This document shows positions 8,580-16,601 of a stretch of 40,328 nt of DNA, piece after piece (the first letter of the stretch is position 1; every line of letters begins with the position of its first letter). The notes beneath the pieces are model-generated. The model was given only the letters and a program-made list of their open reading frames with translations, made no database searches and was not told where the DNA came from. The stretch is from Mycolicibacterium novocastrense (GTDB taxonomy: Bacteria > Actinomycetota > Actinomycetes > Mycobacteriales > Mycobacteriaceae), in assembly GCF_001570485.1 (NCBI RefSeq), contig NZ_BCTA01000080.1:1-40328 (forward strand). Reading direction: 5' to 3'. The translations under genes and the position numbers were made by a program.

Positions 8580-9077
8580 ATGGAGATGCACCGTCGCCAT
8601 CGCAGCACCTACAAGGGTGATCGGGCCCAGATCATGGCCCGACCACACCCGACCGTTTGCGCCCTGGTCCGGGAACGCGCCGCACTGCTGAACATTGCGG
8701 TGGCGCAGTACGCCGGAGACGTGGTGTCGACGCACGTCGGCCTCGACCATCTCGTCCGCGAACTGCACGGCCTGGATCTGGGCATGCTGCCCCCGGCGGC
8801 CCCGGATCTGGGACGCGCTTCCTACGTCGAAGCGCTGCGGGCCCCCAGCTTCGTCAAGGCCATCGCCCCGCGTGAGGTCTACAACGTGGTCAGAACCCGT
8901 GCCGCGACGCTGGGCATCTCCATGGGCCGCTACCTCGGCGATGTGCTGTGCGAGCACGTCGGCATGCCCGATCTGATGACCGACCTATACGGGTTCGACC
9001 TCGAGGAGTTGAACCACCTCGCGGGCCTGCCCACCGGTGCGCCGGGGCGCGGTGAGGAGCTGCCGTTGGCGATCTGA
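8580..9077 (+). CDS. Small protein with two tandem RHH-like modules, probable DNA-binding regulator or antitoxin
   Basis: 165 residues from ATG 8580, with AAAGGG nine bases upstream; GTG at 8562 is possible but less likely. Residues about 29-67 and 103-141 are two copies of one module. Both share V-R-x-R-A-A, a Tyr-x-G-D-V core and H-V-G, and they end in Leu-x-Gly-x-Asp-Leu. About half of the 39 aligned positions are identical. The module recalls short ribbon-helix-helix or antitoxin proteins of mycobacteria, so the protein may be a single-chain pseudo-dimer. No toxin gene adjoins it. It may control the divergent ESX operon or the Rep gene. Confidence 0.7.
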   Translation: MEMHRRHRSTYKGDRAQIMARPHPTVCALVRERAALLNIAVAQYAGDVVSTHVGLDHLVRELHGLDLGMLPPAAPDLGRASYVEALRAPSFVKAIAPREVYNVVRTRAATLGISMGRYLGDVLCEHVGMPDLMTDLYGFDLEELNHLAGLPTGAPGRGEELPLAI

Positions 9078-9171
9078 CACCCAGCGCCCCCTTCGTCTTT
9101 GGATGACAACTTCGGGGGCAGATATGACAAATACATAGCTGGCGTGCGGATTTCCACCCCGACATGAACAA

Positions 9172-9200
9172 AGGCCCCGCTAGGGGGCCTCGTTCGGGTT
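9172..9200 (+). terminator. Rho-independent terminator after the 8580 gene
   Basis: AGGCCCC (9172-9178) pairs with GGGGCCT (9184-9190) around a five-base loop, followed by a moderately T-rich stretch (CGTTCGGGTTT). It lies about 95 bases after the stop at 9077. Confidence 0.65.
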
Positions 9201-9202
9201 TC

Positions 9203-9241
9203 GATTCGAAGTTAGCCGCTTCAAATCCGGGTCCGCACCCG
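9203..9241. repeat. Inverted repeat plus small hairpin
   Basis: GATTCGAAG (9203-9211) and CTTCAAATC (9219-9227) form an inverted repeat with one mismatch and a 7-base loop. Directly after it, CGGGT (9228-9232) and ACCCG (9237-9241) form a second hairpin followed by TTT. The TTCAAATCC string resembles a tRNA T-arm, but no tRNA can be folded. It may be a tandem terminator or a protein-binding site. Confidence 0.45.
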
Positions 9242-9386
9242 TTTCCCCGAAGGGACTTGTCTTGACCGACTCGTCTCACGGTAGCGCATACCCGCGGTTC
9301 TTTCCAGAATTGGCGCGGAGTCTGTGCAGAAACCGTGACCTTTCGCGCACCCCGACGATTGGGGTGCCGTACACACCGACCCCCAG

Positions 9387-11441
9387 GTGGGCGGTGTAGC
9401 CGTGGCACACCACGTGCCACCTTCACCCACTCCCGACCAGGTGTGGGCTGCACTGGCACCGCTGCTGAGCGCCCCCGGGCGCACCACGATGCGCCTGTAC
9501 AACCCGAAGACCGGCAAGTTCAGCACCAGCCGCCAGCTGACCCGCAAACTGCCGGGCCGACCCGCAGCGGTCTACCTCTACACCGAACACGCCGCGACCA
9601 CCCGCATCCTTGCGTTGGACTTCGACTCCACACGCGGCGGGCCCGCCGCGGTGCAGCGTGACGTCGACATCGCCCGCCACTGGCTCACAGCCGCCGGCGG
9701 CCGCCTGATCATCGACCGCTCCACCAACGGCGGCATGCACATCATCTGCCCGCTGGCGCCGGCCACCAGCGCCACCCACACCGAGATCACACACCTGGTA
9801 GCGGTCCTGGCCGCACATCTGCCGACCCTGGACACCTCACCCAACGGCAACATTGCCACCGGATGCCTGAGCCTGCCCGGCACCCTCGACAAGCAGGGCG
9901 GCCACCGCCAGCTCCTCGGCAGCCTCAGCGATGCCCTCAACACCATCGCCGACGGCTCCACCCCAGACTTCCTCCCCACCCTCTACGCCCACCTCGGCAT
10001 CCTCAAACGGCCATCCACCCCGGCCCCGGGACCCACCGACAACAACACCACAGCCCCCGACAGCTGCCCGGCCCTGACACAGTTCACCACCGGCGACGGC
10101 GAGGACCTGCGCCTAGCGCCCGCCCACAGCAACCGCGCCCCCATCCCGGCACCAGTGCTGCACTACGCCACCCACGGCGACCCCACCGGATCGGCCGGAC
10201 GCACCTGGCCAACCCACTCCGAAGCCCGGATGTCGGTGATCTACCACGCCGTGATCCGCGGCTACACCCTCAGCGATCTGCGCGCACTCATCGCCCCAGC
10301 CGGCCCCTGGCACCACGGTCTCGGCGCCGCGTTCAACCGCTACGCCAACCGCGCCGACAAAGCCCTGAGCAGGGACTTCAGCAAAGCAATGCACCACTAC
10401 TACGAAATGGTGCTCATCCACCGACACCGTCAGCACAAGCTACAGAAGAACTCACCGGGGGGGGCAACAGAAAAAGGGTCCAATCCAGCCACACGCGGAC
10501 CCAGCGGACCCGTGGAACTGCGGAGGTGGCTGGCCTACGCCTTCCGGTGGGCAGACACCGAATACCAAGGTCGACGACAACGATGGACGGTCAAGGTGGT
10601 GCTGCAGGCCCTGGCCTACCTGGCAATGAAATCAGGCCAGCAAGTCAACGGCGTCTGGGTGGTGGCCGTGGGGGGACGCAGCCTGTCGCTGGCGGCAGGG
10701 CTGATGACCGCCGACGCGGTGTGGAAAGTGCTGCGCGACACGCGCGACCGGGTGGGTGCCCCCCTGATTCTGACCCGCCGCGCCGTCGGTCGCGACGCCG
10801 ACGCCTACGCCCTGACCAACCAAGGAGCCGACACAGTCGACATCGGCGCGGCCGAGCGAATCCGCATCGAACCCGTACACGACGCCTGGCAGATTCTGGG
10901 TTGGCGGCTGCAACGCATCCACGACCTCGTGGTCCACCACGGCCTCACCGGACGCACCGACATCTACGCCGCGGCCGCGGTCACCCGCAGCACCGGCGAC
11001 GCCATGATCCTCGACCTGCAAATCACCGGCCTGATCGCCGTCACCGGCCGCGGCACCGTCGGACCAGGTCACACCACCCTCGACGCCATCGCCACCCAGC
11101 ACCGACTCCACGACACCCGCCAAGACCGCATCGAGCGCTACCGCAGAGAACGCAACGCCTGGCAGCAGTGGCTCGACAACGGCCATGACGTACAAGATCA
11201 CCTGCTGCTCGCGCAGACCGCCGACGAGGCCTACCTGCGCGGCCCCAGCCGCGACCGCGCCCTCGCCGTGCACGCGGCCTACCTGCAGTCAGTCCTGGCC
11301 ACCGGCCCTCCCCCGGTACCCGGCGACGACGCATCGCCCGACACCGAAGACGACGACACGATCATCATCGAGCGCCGTGCGCTGACCCTGCTGTGGGAAC
11401 TGCTCGGCGCCGTCGTTGTCCCCGAATCGGCGCCGGCGTGA
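9387..11441 (+). CDS. Replication protein with AEP-type primase domain
   Basis: 684 residues. The N-terminal third carries the archaeo-eukaryotic primase signature: RILALDFD with the metal-binding Asp pair at about D78/D80, STNGGMH at about 112-118 (motif II, Ser-x-x-x-x-x-His), and a later Asp near LDTSP. It is followed by LSLPGTLDKQGG, a form of the R-x-P-G-S-x-H-K segment common in plasmid and phage primase-type Reps. The C-terminal half is helical with possible winged-helix segments. Such proteins prime or initiate plasmid DNA replication in the cytoplasm. The start is uncertain: GTG 9387 or GTG 9402, neither with a strong ribosome site. It sits next to the partition genes, which supports a plasmid Rep role. 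Confidence 0.72.
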   Translation: MGGVAVAHHVPPSPTPDQVWAALAPLLSAPGRTTMRLYNPKTGKFSTSRQLTRKLPGRPAAVYLYTEHAATTRILALDFDSTRGGPAAVQRDVDIARHWLTAAGGRLIIDRSTNGGMHIICPLAPATSATHTEITHLVAVLAAHLPTLDTSPNGNIATGCLSLPGTLDKQGGHRQLLGSLSDALNTIADGSTPDFLPTLYAHLGILKRPSTPAPGPTDNNTTAPDSCPALTQFTTGDGEDLRLAPAHSNRAPIPAPVLHYATHGDPTGSAGRTWPTHSEARMSVIYHAVIRGYTLSDLRALIAPAGPWHHGLGAAFNRYANRADKALSRDFSKAMHHYYEMVLIHRHRQHKLQKNSPGGATEKGSNPATRGPSGPVELRRWLAYAFRWADTEYQGRRQRWTVKVVLQALAYLAMKSGQQVNGVWVVAVGGRSLSLAAGLMTADAVWKVLRDTRDRVGAPLILTRRAVGRDADAYALTNQGADTVDIGAAERIRIEPVHDAWQILGWRLQRIHDLVVHHGLTGRTDIYAAAAVTRSTGDAMILDLQITGLIAVTGRGTVGPGHTTLDAIATQHRLHDTRQDRIERYRRERNAWQQWLDNGHDVQDHLLLAQTADEAYLRGPSRDRALAVHAAYLQSVLATGPPPVPGDDASPDTEDDDTIIIERRALTLLWELLGAVVVPESAPA

Positions 11442-11594
11442 CGACTTAGGTTGAAGTGGCTCTTGTCGGCCCCGAGTGTCGGAGCGGTACCCCGGCGCTG
11501 GGAGGGCTTGCCCGGCGGCGCCTACCGGTGCTCACCTGTTAACTAAGGTTATCTTCGCAAGCGGTGAGTTAGCGGAGGGGTGGAAGTCCTGAAC

Positions 11595-12047
11595 ATGCGT
11601 CCGGGAACCGTCGTAACTGGTCTGGCAGTGTTTTGTTGCTTGGTGGGGTGTGGAGTCGGCGGCGAGTTGACGGGTCGTTCCACATCGGCCTCGGTAGCAC
11701 AGACCGCCGCAGGTGAACCCGGTCTGCCCGGAACGACGTTCTCACCGCTCGACATCCGCGTATACGCGCAGGTGCCTCAAAGGAGTGGCGCTGGTCCTTC
11801 AGACCCACCCATCTGGCAGTTGCCGACCGGGACACCGATCAGGGTCATATGTATCCGGGAATCACCCGAACCCAGCCAGAACTGGCCACATGAGCGGTTG
11901 AAATGGGTATGGATCCACTTTGAGGGGAAAACCCCGAATGAGGGAGGGTTCATCAGCCTGATGGAGGTCTCCATCGATACCGGACGCGATCCGAATACGA
12001 ACGCTCCGCTGACGATCGAAGACGTTGTGCCAAACTGTCCCAGTTAG
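11595..12047 (+). CDS. Putative secreted lipoprotein
   Basis: 150 residues from ATG 11595; a GTG at 11580 is in frame but would place five residues before the signal peptide. The signal peptide (MRPGTVVTGLAVFCCLVGC) ends in a lipobox with the lipidated Cys at about residue 19. The mature part contains RVYAQVP, a W..LPTG..IRV turn and ERLKWVWIHFEG, a beta-rich pattern resembling an SH3b-like extracellular domain. It would be anchored on the outer face of the cell membrane. The role is unknown. It converges with the ParB-like gene. Confidence 0.7.
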   Translation: MRPGTVVTGLAVFCCLVGCGVGGELTGRSTSASVAQTAAGEPGLPGTTFSPLDIRVYAQVPQRSGAGPSDPPIWQLPTGTPIRVICIRESPEPSQNWPHERLKWVWIHFEGKTPNEGGFISLMEVSIDTGRDPNTNAPLTIEDVVPNCPS

Positions 12048-12105
12048 CGTTCCCCCAGGCAGGGTCGTCGACTTGGCCACTTGTGCGCTCGTTCGCCCCA
12101 ACGGT

Positions 12106-12831
12106 TCAGCGCTTCGGGACATACTCGGCGGCCAGCGCCGCCGCGACGATCTCCGAGCGGGACGCCTCCCGCCGGCCGGGATGTCCGTCAGTGATGATCG
12201 CGTTGACCCAACTGACAATGCGGTTGAGCGCCTGGTCCTCCCCACCGTTCGGGCGGATATACAGCGCCACCTGCGGGTCGGTCCTGTTCCTGCTCGCAAC
12301 CGTCGGCCGCCGATAAAACGACGAGAAGTCGGTGTGCTCATCTGGGCGCCGCGCCAACACCAACTCAGGCAACCGCGCCAGATGGCTGCTCACCGCCGCC
12401 ATGATCAGCGACGTCTGCGGAGGCTGGCCCGGCTGCTCGGCGGCCGCCTTGAACGCATCAAACACCGAACCGGCCACACTGAGGCGAGTCGCGCGCACCA
12501 CATGCATCACCGGATCGGACCAGTCGATGGTCAGATCCGGCAGCGGTCGGCGTCCGACGGTCTGCGCCGCACCCTCCCCCGCCGCCACTTCGGTGTCTGC
12601 ACGGTCAGGTGGGGTTGCGATGTCACGGACGGCGGCCCGTTCAGCACCCGCAGCTGCGCGGCTCATCACAGGGCTGGCCGCAGCAGGGGCGGTCGTCTCG
12701 GCGCTCACCGGGTCCTGTGGGGTGGCAGGGGCCGCCGCGGGATGCCTCGGAGGCGGGACCTGCCCGGCCCTGCGTTGCCTGCCCTCCCGAAGCTTGCTCA
12801 ATCCACCGCTGTTGACAGCAGTCTCGCTCAC
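12106..12831 (-). CDS. ParB-like partition or centromere-binding protein
   Basis: 241 residues. The first about 100 are Pro/Ala/Arg-rich and probably disordered. The folded C-terminal half includes a helix-rich segment and a final part with VALYIRP followed by helices ending SRSEIVAAALAAEY, which reads like a ribbon-helix-helix DNA-binding domain. The GTG start overlaps the ParA stop by three bases (GTGA), so the two are translated together. This ParA-then-small-DNA-binder arrangement is typical of plasmid partition operons, where the second protein binds the centromere and contacts ParA. The family was not recognised by name. Confidence 0.62.
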   Translation of the reverse strand: MSETAVNSGGLSKLREGRQRRAGQVPPPRHPAAAPATPQDPVSAETTAPAAASPVMSRAAAGAERAAVRDIATPPDRADTEVAAGEGAAQTVGRRPLPDLTIDWSDPVMHVVRATRLSVAGSVFDAFKAAAEQPGQPPQTSLIMAAVSSHLARLPELVLARRPDEHTDFSSFYRRPTVASRNRTDPQVALYIRPNGGEDQALNRIVSWVNAIITDGHPGRREASRSEIVAAALAAEYVPKR

Positions 12832-13715
12832 AACAACGCCTCCTCATCCTGCTGGTGCTGGGCGATCGCGTTCCGGACCGCATGAGTCAACACGGTGCGG
12901 CCCACGTCTTTAACCTCCGCGACGAACCTCGCGGAGGAAGCCGGAACCTGCCCGGATTTGCCCGGTGCACACACCGCCCCTGAAAGCTTGCGACGTTTCA
13001 GGAATGGATGGTTGCGCACCGGCGGACCCACCTCGATGCCGTAGGTGGTGCTGATTTTCTCCAGGCGGCGCACCTCAGGTTCGGGAGCGGCCTCAACCCG
13101 GTTGGGCACCAACAGCAGCGGATACCCACCCTGCAACTCGCTAGTCATCTGCTCGGTCGCCGCCAGAGCACGCGTTTCCAGGTTCACCGGCACCACCACC
13201 ACGTGAGCGGCGCTGGCCGCACCCACCGTGGAGGGGACACCGCCCGGATGCGTGTCGATGATCAGCGGGCGTTTCAGCTCGGCCGACCACTTCTCCAGCG
13301 CGGCCGCCATATCGGGCCCAGAAGGCTGGTTGACCGCGAAGTCAGGGTGCGACGGGATCAGGTCGGCACGCATCCCACGGCCCGACAGCGGACGAGGGCA
13401 CCGTCCCCGCTCCAAGGCGTCCAACAGCGGCGCATTCGTGCGGGTCTCGTGGCGATACCCCCACGCCCGGGTGGCGCCGCCGGCATCCCAGTCCAAGTCC
13501 ACCAGCACGCCGTCGAGTAGCCATGCCAGCTCCTTGGCCAACTCGGTCTTGCCGACCCCGCCCTTCCACGCCGCGATCGTGATGATGAGCCGATCGAACA
13601 GGTCAAGCACGTAATCCAGGCTGGCACCCACATCCACGCAGAACGTGTCCAGAGCTGGCCCCGTCAGCCCGATACGCTCCAACCCCGCACCTCGCTGCAC
13701 CACCGTCCCCTGCAT
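12828..13715 (-). CDS. parA: ParA-type partition ATPase
   Basis: 295 residues from ATG 13715, chosen because AAGGGG lies about 7 bases before it; the frame stays open to GTG 13766. Walker A is KGGVGKT at about 51-57 (deviant ParA form with signature Lys), followed by LVDLDWDAGG and the Walker B region LIIDTHPGG, with PVNLETRAL later. About 40 residues precede the ATPase core. ParA ATPases position plasmid copies using a centromere-binding partner, here the overlapping gene at 12106-12831. The upstream non-coding region may hold the centromere. Confidence 0.85.
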   Translation of the reverse strand: MQGTVVQRGAGLERIGLTGPALDTFCVDVGASLDYVLDLFDRLIITIAAWKGGVGKTELAKELAWLLDGVLVDLDWDAGGATRAWGYRHETRTNAPLLDALERGRCPRPLSGRGMRADLIPSHPDFAVNQPSGPDMAAALEKWSAELKRPLIIDTHPGGVPSTVGAASAAHVVVVPVNLETRALAATEQMTSELQGGYPLLLVPNRVEAAPEPEVRRLEKISTTYGIEVGPPVRNHPFLKRRKLSGAVCAPGKSGQVPASSARFVAEVKDVGRTVLTHAVRNAIAQHQQDEEALL

Positions 13716-13738
13716 AGGAAGCCCCTTCCATCCACCGC

Positions 13739-13766
13739 GTGTGGTGGCGTATCGCACCGACCACAC
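13739..13766. repeat. Inverted repeat upstream of parA
   Basis: GTGTGGT (13739-13745) and ACCACAC (13760-13766) are perfect inverted copies 14 bases apart, 24 bases upstream of the parA ATG. The location fits an operator for ParA or the ParB-like protein. Confidence 0.45.
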
Positions 13767-14362
13767 CTACCAGCCGTACCACGTCGCCATGCGACATCGT
13801 TCTCTGCTGTTGTGCACCGGCTGTGCGCGCCTTGTCACCTATTAATGCGGTGTCACACGCTCTGCGCGATAGCACACATCACTGGCGATCACGATAACAC
13901 AGACGCAGCCGCCGTACCGGCTATCCACACCGACACGCTGCACATGCCCGCCACACCAACCGTGCTCACATCCCCGCTGTACACCTACGCCACGAATTAT
14001 CGCCTGACCGCACCGCCGAGCACACGCGCCGTACCACTACTCCTGACATCCGCGCCACCCATACATCGCAGGCCTTACCGCCTCGCCACCGCGCCGCACC
14101 CCTGCGGCGCCACTATGTGACGCCCCATGTTGCATAGCATGTTGTGCGCCTAGGTGGTATCCGATGTTGCGGGCAATGTCCACCGACCAGGGGAGAACCG
14201 CACGCAAAATCGGGGCTATACGCCACGTGGAACAGCCGAGATGCGGCCCAGCACCCCTCACATAAGGGAGCCCGCGATCGTGGCGCAACGGCCGCTCAGC
14301 GCCGTTTTCCCAGGTCGTGACTTGCTCGCATCGGTGTGCGGCATGCGCCCGCCGAACAAGCG

Positions 14363-14404
14363 TGTTGCAGCAACTGTTGCAGTCCATGTTGCCGCGGCTG
14401 TTGC
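14363..14404 (+). repeat. Iteron-like array of TGTTGC at 12-base period
   Basis: TGTTGC occurs at 14363, 14375, 14387 and 14399, exactly 12 bases apart, with variable bases between. A decayed fifth unit (GTTGAG) follows near 14411. Additional TGTTGC copies lie at 14129 and 14165, and TGTTGT at 14140. Regular short direct repeats of this kind commonly bind Rep or partition proteins. Confidence 0.55.
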
Positions 14405-14598
14405 AGCCGAGTTGAGCCCTGTGCCGGCCCCCGGGCAGCCGGGCGGTCGGGACCCGTCCCAAGGAGGCACCGTCGGACAAGCTCGCCCCGGATCGAGACG
14501 ACGCGTCCCGGGGGAGTGGCAAGGGTGATTATGTCAGCAGGACTGGTTACAGTCCGCAAATATGCACACCAGCACCGGGGGAGTGGAAGGGCACGGCG

Positions 14599-14793
14599 TG
14601 TGCGCCGCACATCAACCGGCGCGCGGAATCGCGATTGCGCGGCGCGCATCATCCCGCACGTGCGCGGGCGAACGAGTCGAACCGGCGCCGGAAGACAGGC
14701 GATGAACAGTGATGCGCGGCGCACATCCGGTGTGCGGGCAGGTCCGCCCGACGGGCGACAGGCCGCGCCGGCGAGGGCGTTGCGCGGCGCGCA
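14599..14793. repeat. Four 13-base palindromes, TGYGC-N3-GCRCA
   Basis: Copies lie at 14599-14611 (TGTGC-GCC-GCACA), 14636-14648, 14713-14725 (near-perfect) and 14781-14793 (TGCGC-GGC-GCGCA). The centre triplet is GGC in three and GCC in the first, so the first reads in the opposite direction. Related TGCGCA strings follow. All lie within 280 bases upstream of the small HTH gene at 14870. Confidence 0.6.
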
Positions 14794-14853
14794 GCCCGCG
14801 CAAATGCGCATCGCCGGGCAATGCGCGTTTCGCCGAACCGCCACTTCACCCGG

Positions 14854-14859
14854 TAAAGT
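14854..14859 (+). promoter_or_regulatory. -10 element for the 14870 gene
   Basis: TAAAGT lies 10 bases before ATG 14870, preceded by ACCCGG. The same ACCCGGTAWAGT string recurs at the 15095 promoter. A leaderless or very short-leader transcript is likely because no ribosome site is present. No -35 element is clear. Confidence 0.45.
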
Positions 14860-14869
14860 ATCCGGTGTT

Positions 14870-15088
14870 ATGGCAGTCCAGAAAGCGGCAGCGTTGCGTC
14901 GTGTTCGCGCCCAGGCTGGAGAGCTCGACCGGATCGACGCGGACCGCAAGCGCCACATTGCGCTGCGGGACAGGGCGATTCGCCAGGCCAAAGACGCTGG
15001 CGCTACCTGGAGTGAAATGCAGCGCGAGGCCGGCCTCACCGCAGCTGGGCTCCGGAAAGCCCTCTCGCGTACTGACAACGATCACTAA
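14870..15088 (+). CDS. Small helix-turn-helix protein
   Basis: 72 residues from ATG 14870, the first ATG in frame after the repeat array. The frame is open further upstream, but that sequence has off-frame composition. The N-terminal half is a charged helix (RVRAQAGELDRIDADRKR). The C-terminal half (RDRAIRQAKDAGATWSEMQ, then AGLTAAGLRKAL) is a simple HTH of the kind found in actinobacterial phage and plasmid regulators. It probably binds DNA and may recognise the palindromes upstream. A second promoter with the same -10 context lies directly after its stop. Confidence 0.65.
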   Translation: MAVQKAAALRRVRAQAGELDRIDADRKRHIALRDRAIRQAKDAGATWSEMQREAGLTAAGLRKALSRTDNDH

Positions 15089-15094
15089 ACCCGG

Positions 15095-15100
15095 TATAGT
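15095..15100 (+). promoter_or_regulatory. -10 element TATAGT before the 15107 mini-ORF and 15171 gene
   Basis: TATAGT is followed after six bases by GTG at 15107, the spacing expected for a leaderless mycobacterial transcript. It is preceded by ACCCGG, as at 14854. It should drive the membrane-protein gene at 15171. Confidence 0.5.
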
Positions 15101-15106
15101 GCTGTT

Positions 15107-15187
15107 GTGGCGCGGCCGGGATCGTTAGTCCGCGTGGCAAGTCCCCTGCCCTCGATCACCGGAGAGCGCAATGACCGTTTCCGCTGA
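15107..15187 (+). CDS. Possible leaderless leader peptide (26 residues)
   Basis: A GTG at the predicted transcription start opens a 26-codon frame that ends at TGA 15185-15187, overlapping the first 17 bases of the 15171 gene in a different frame. If translated, it would couple ribosome arrival to the main gene, which also has its own GGAGAG site. No homologue was recognised; the only support is promoter spacing and overlap. Confidence 0.3.
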   Translation: MARPGSLVRVASPLPSITGERNDRFR

Positions 15188-16439
15188 GCCCACGCGCCAG
15201 CGTTTCCCGGCGCCCACGTCCAGCCCCCACGTCGACACCGTCGCACCCCAGCGCGGGCCGCAGCGCGGGTCGGGCGTCACCATCGCTTGCTATGTCGCCG
15301 CCCTGGCCACCCTGCCCGTCAGCCTCAACACCTCGTGGCGCTTCTTCGACGAGGTGCTCAATATCCCCACCGCCGGCGGCGAGCGGTACATCATGTTCGC
15401 AGTCGCCGAGCTGGCACTGATCGTTTCGGGTGCCGGCATGGCTGTCAACGTGCGCCGCACCGGCCACCCCGGACCGTTCCGCATGGTCGTGTGGGCGATG
15501 TGCGCCGTCTCCGGCTACATGGCCTGGGCGATGAGCGACCTCGAGGAAGGTCTCGCGCGCGTGATCCTCGGGCCCGTCCTCGGCGCGGTCATGCTGCACC
15601 TGGCGCTCGGTCTGGAGCTTCGCGCCCGCCACCATCGAACAGGAACTCTCGCCCGCATCGGCCACGAATTGCGAGAACGGATACTCTCACGACTCGGCCT
15701 GGCCGACGACGAGCGCGATGCGCTACAGCGCACCCGCGACCGCGCCGCATTCCGATCCGCGCAGCTCAGCATGCCCCGCCGCTGGCGGTGGTCGCGCGAA
15801 GCGCGCCTACAGCGGGCACTTTTGGCCGCCAACGTTGCCGACGACCCGCAGATGCGCGACAAGATGCTGGCCCGCCTATCTGTTCTGCATCATGCCCACG
15901 AGCTGTGCACCTACCGCCAACCCTCACCATGGCTCGACGGGCACCCCGCACCGAGCGGGGCGCCTGACCATGACCCCGGCCCGACGCCCCCGAAACCACC
16001 GGGATCACAATCACCGCAGCAGGCCAGGACAACGCAGATCGCGCACCCGCGCGCGCCCGAAGGACCCGCGCAAATGCACACGCGCGACGCATCAGATCCA
16101 GGGCAGCCAAGTCCCGCCCACAGCGACCCGCGCACACTGGCCGCTGTCCCCAGCCGCACATCCGCACACCAGATGCGCGTACCTGCGCACGACAGCGTCG
16201 ACGACACTGGAATCCAGAAATGGCTGCCGCTGGCCAAGACCCTTGTCCACAGCGGGGTAACCCAAGGCCGGATGAAACGACACCCCACGACCAAGCATCC
16301 CGAAGTCGTTGCCGCGATGTTGGCCCAGCACGACACCGGCACCCCGCCAAGCACCATCGGGCGCTACCACAAGGTCCACCACACCATCGTTGACGAGATC
16401 CTCGACGCTGCACAAACAGCAACCCGCAGCGCAGGCTAA
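15171..16439 (+). CDS. Four-helix membrane protein, DUF2637/Spd-like, plasmid transfer-associated candidate
   Basis: 422 residues. Hydrophobic segments at about 36-55, 74-92, 105-121 and 128-149 suggest four membrane helices, including AELALIVSGAGMAVNVRRTG and GYMAWAMSDLEEGLARV. This resembles the DUF2637/SpdB-type proteins of actinobacterial plasmids, which help spread or transfer plasmids. After a cytoplasmic helical region and a Pro-rich linker, the last 80 residues (from KWLPLAKTLV) look like a helical DNA-binding or replication-associated domain. GGAGAG lies five bases before the ATG. It precedes the regulator and MTase-helicase genes in the same direction. Confidence 0.65.
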   Translation: MTVSAEPTRQRFPAPTSSPHVDTVAPQRGPQRGSGVTIACYVAALATLPVSLNTSWRFFDEVLNIPTAGGERYIMFAVAELALIVSGAGMAVNVRRTGHPGPFRMVVWAMCAVSGYMAWAMSDLEEGLARVILGPVLGAVMLHLALGLELRARHHRTGTLARIGHELRERILSRLGLADDERDALQRTRDRAAFRSAQLSMPRRWRWSREARLQRALLAANVADDPQMRDKMLARLSVLHHAHELCTYRQPSPWLDGHPAPSGAPDHDPGPTPPKPPGSQSPQQARTTQIAHPRAPEGPAQMHTRDASDPGQPSPAHSDPRTLAAVPSRTSAHQMRVPAHDSVDDTGIQKWLPLAKTLVHSGVTQGRMKRHPTTKHPEVVAAMLAQHDTGTPPSTIGRYHKVHHTIVDEILDAAQTATRSAG

Positions 16440-16565
16440 GCCGCGACATCCAGTCGTACAAACGACGCCCGGCGGCCTGCTCACACCTGGGTCTACATCA
16501 ATCCGTTGCGCGAAGGCGATTGACGATTGCGCAACGTTGACCTATCTGTATGCGCGTCAGGCATG

Positions 16566-16571
16566 TAATAT
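16566..16571 (+). promoter_or_regulatory. -10 element TAATAT (extended, TG upstream)
   Basis: TGTAATAT lies about 30 bases before the TTG start at 16602 in the 162-base gap after the membrane-protein gene. A TTGACC further upstream is too distant (23 bases) to be a standard -35. A palindromic TTGCGCAA lies at about 16527-16534. Confidence 0.4.
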
Positions 16572-16601
16572 CTGGGACCAATCAGGGCTTTTGCGGTCCT
16601 G

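Larger units (their letters stand above)
9078..9386. other. Non-coding interval between the RHH-like gene and rep
   Basis: About 300 bases without a credible gene. It contains a good intrinsic terminator (9172-9190), an inverted repeat (9203-9227) and a second small hairpin (9228-9241) followed by TTTCCCC. The remaining 140 bases before the Rep start show no promoter I can support. An origin element could lie here given the adjacent Rep, but I see no iterons. Confidence 0.5.
13716..14869. other. Long non-coding region, candidate origin or centromere
   Basis: About 1,150 bases with no convincing gene. Open frames here have off-frame composition and overlap each other. It holds a GTGTGGT/ACCACAC inverted repeat at the parA promoter end, a cluster of TGTTGC hexamers including four at exact 12-base spacing (14363-14404), and four 13-base palindromes of form TGYGC-N3-GCRCA (14599-14793). 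Its position between parA and a small HTH gene, close to rep, suits an origin of replication or partition site. Confidence 0.55.

Noticed and set aside
9201..9241. tRNA-like TTCAAATCC sequence
   Set aside because: No acceptor or anticodon arm can be folded around it; only hairpins remain.
13812..14120. Open frame in the parA upstream region
   Set aside because: Its composition is non-coding, it has no ribosome site, and it overlaps other frames equally open.
14363..14404. CRISPR array
   Set aside because: The repeats are only six bases with six-base gaps, far too short for CRISPR repeats and spacers.
14336..14869. Upstream extension of the small HTH gene
   Set aside because: The frame runs through the repeat arrays with Arg/Cys-rich composition; the promoter near 14854 places the start at 14870.
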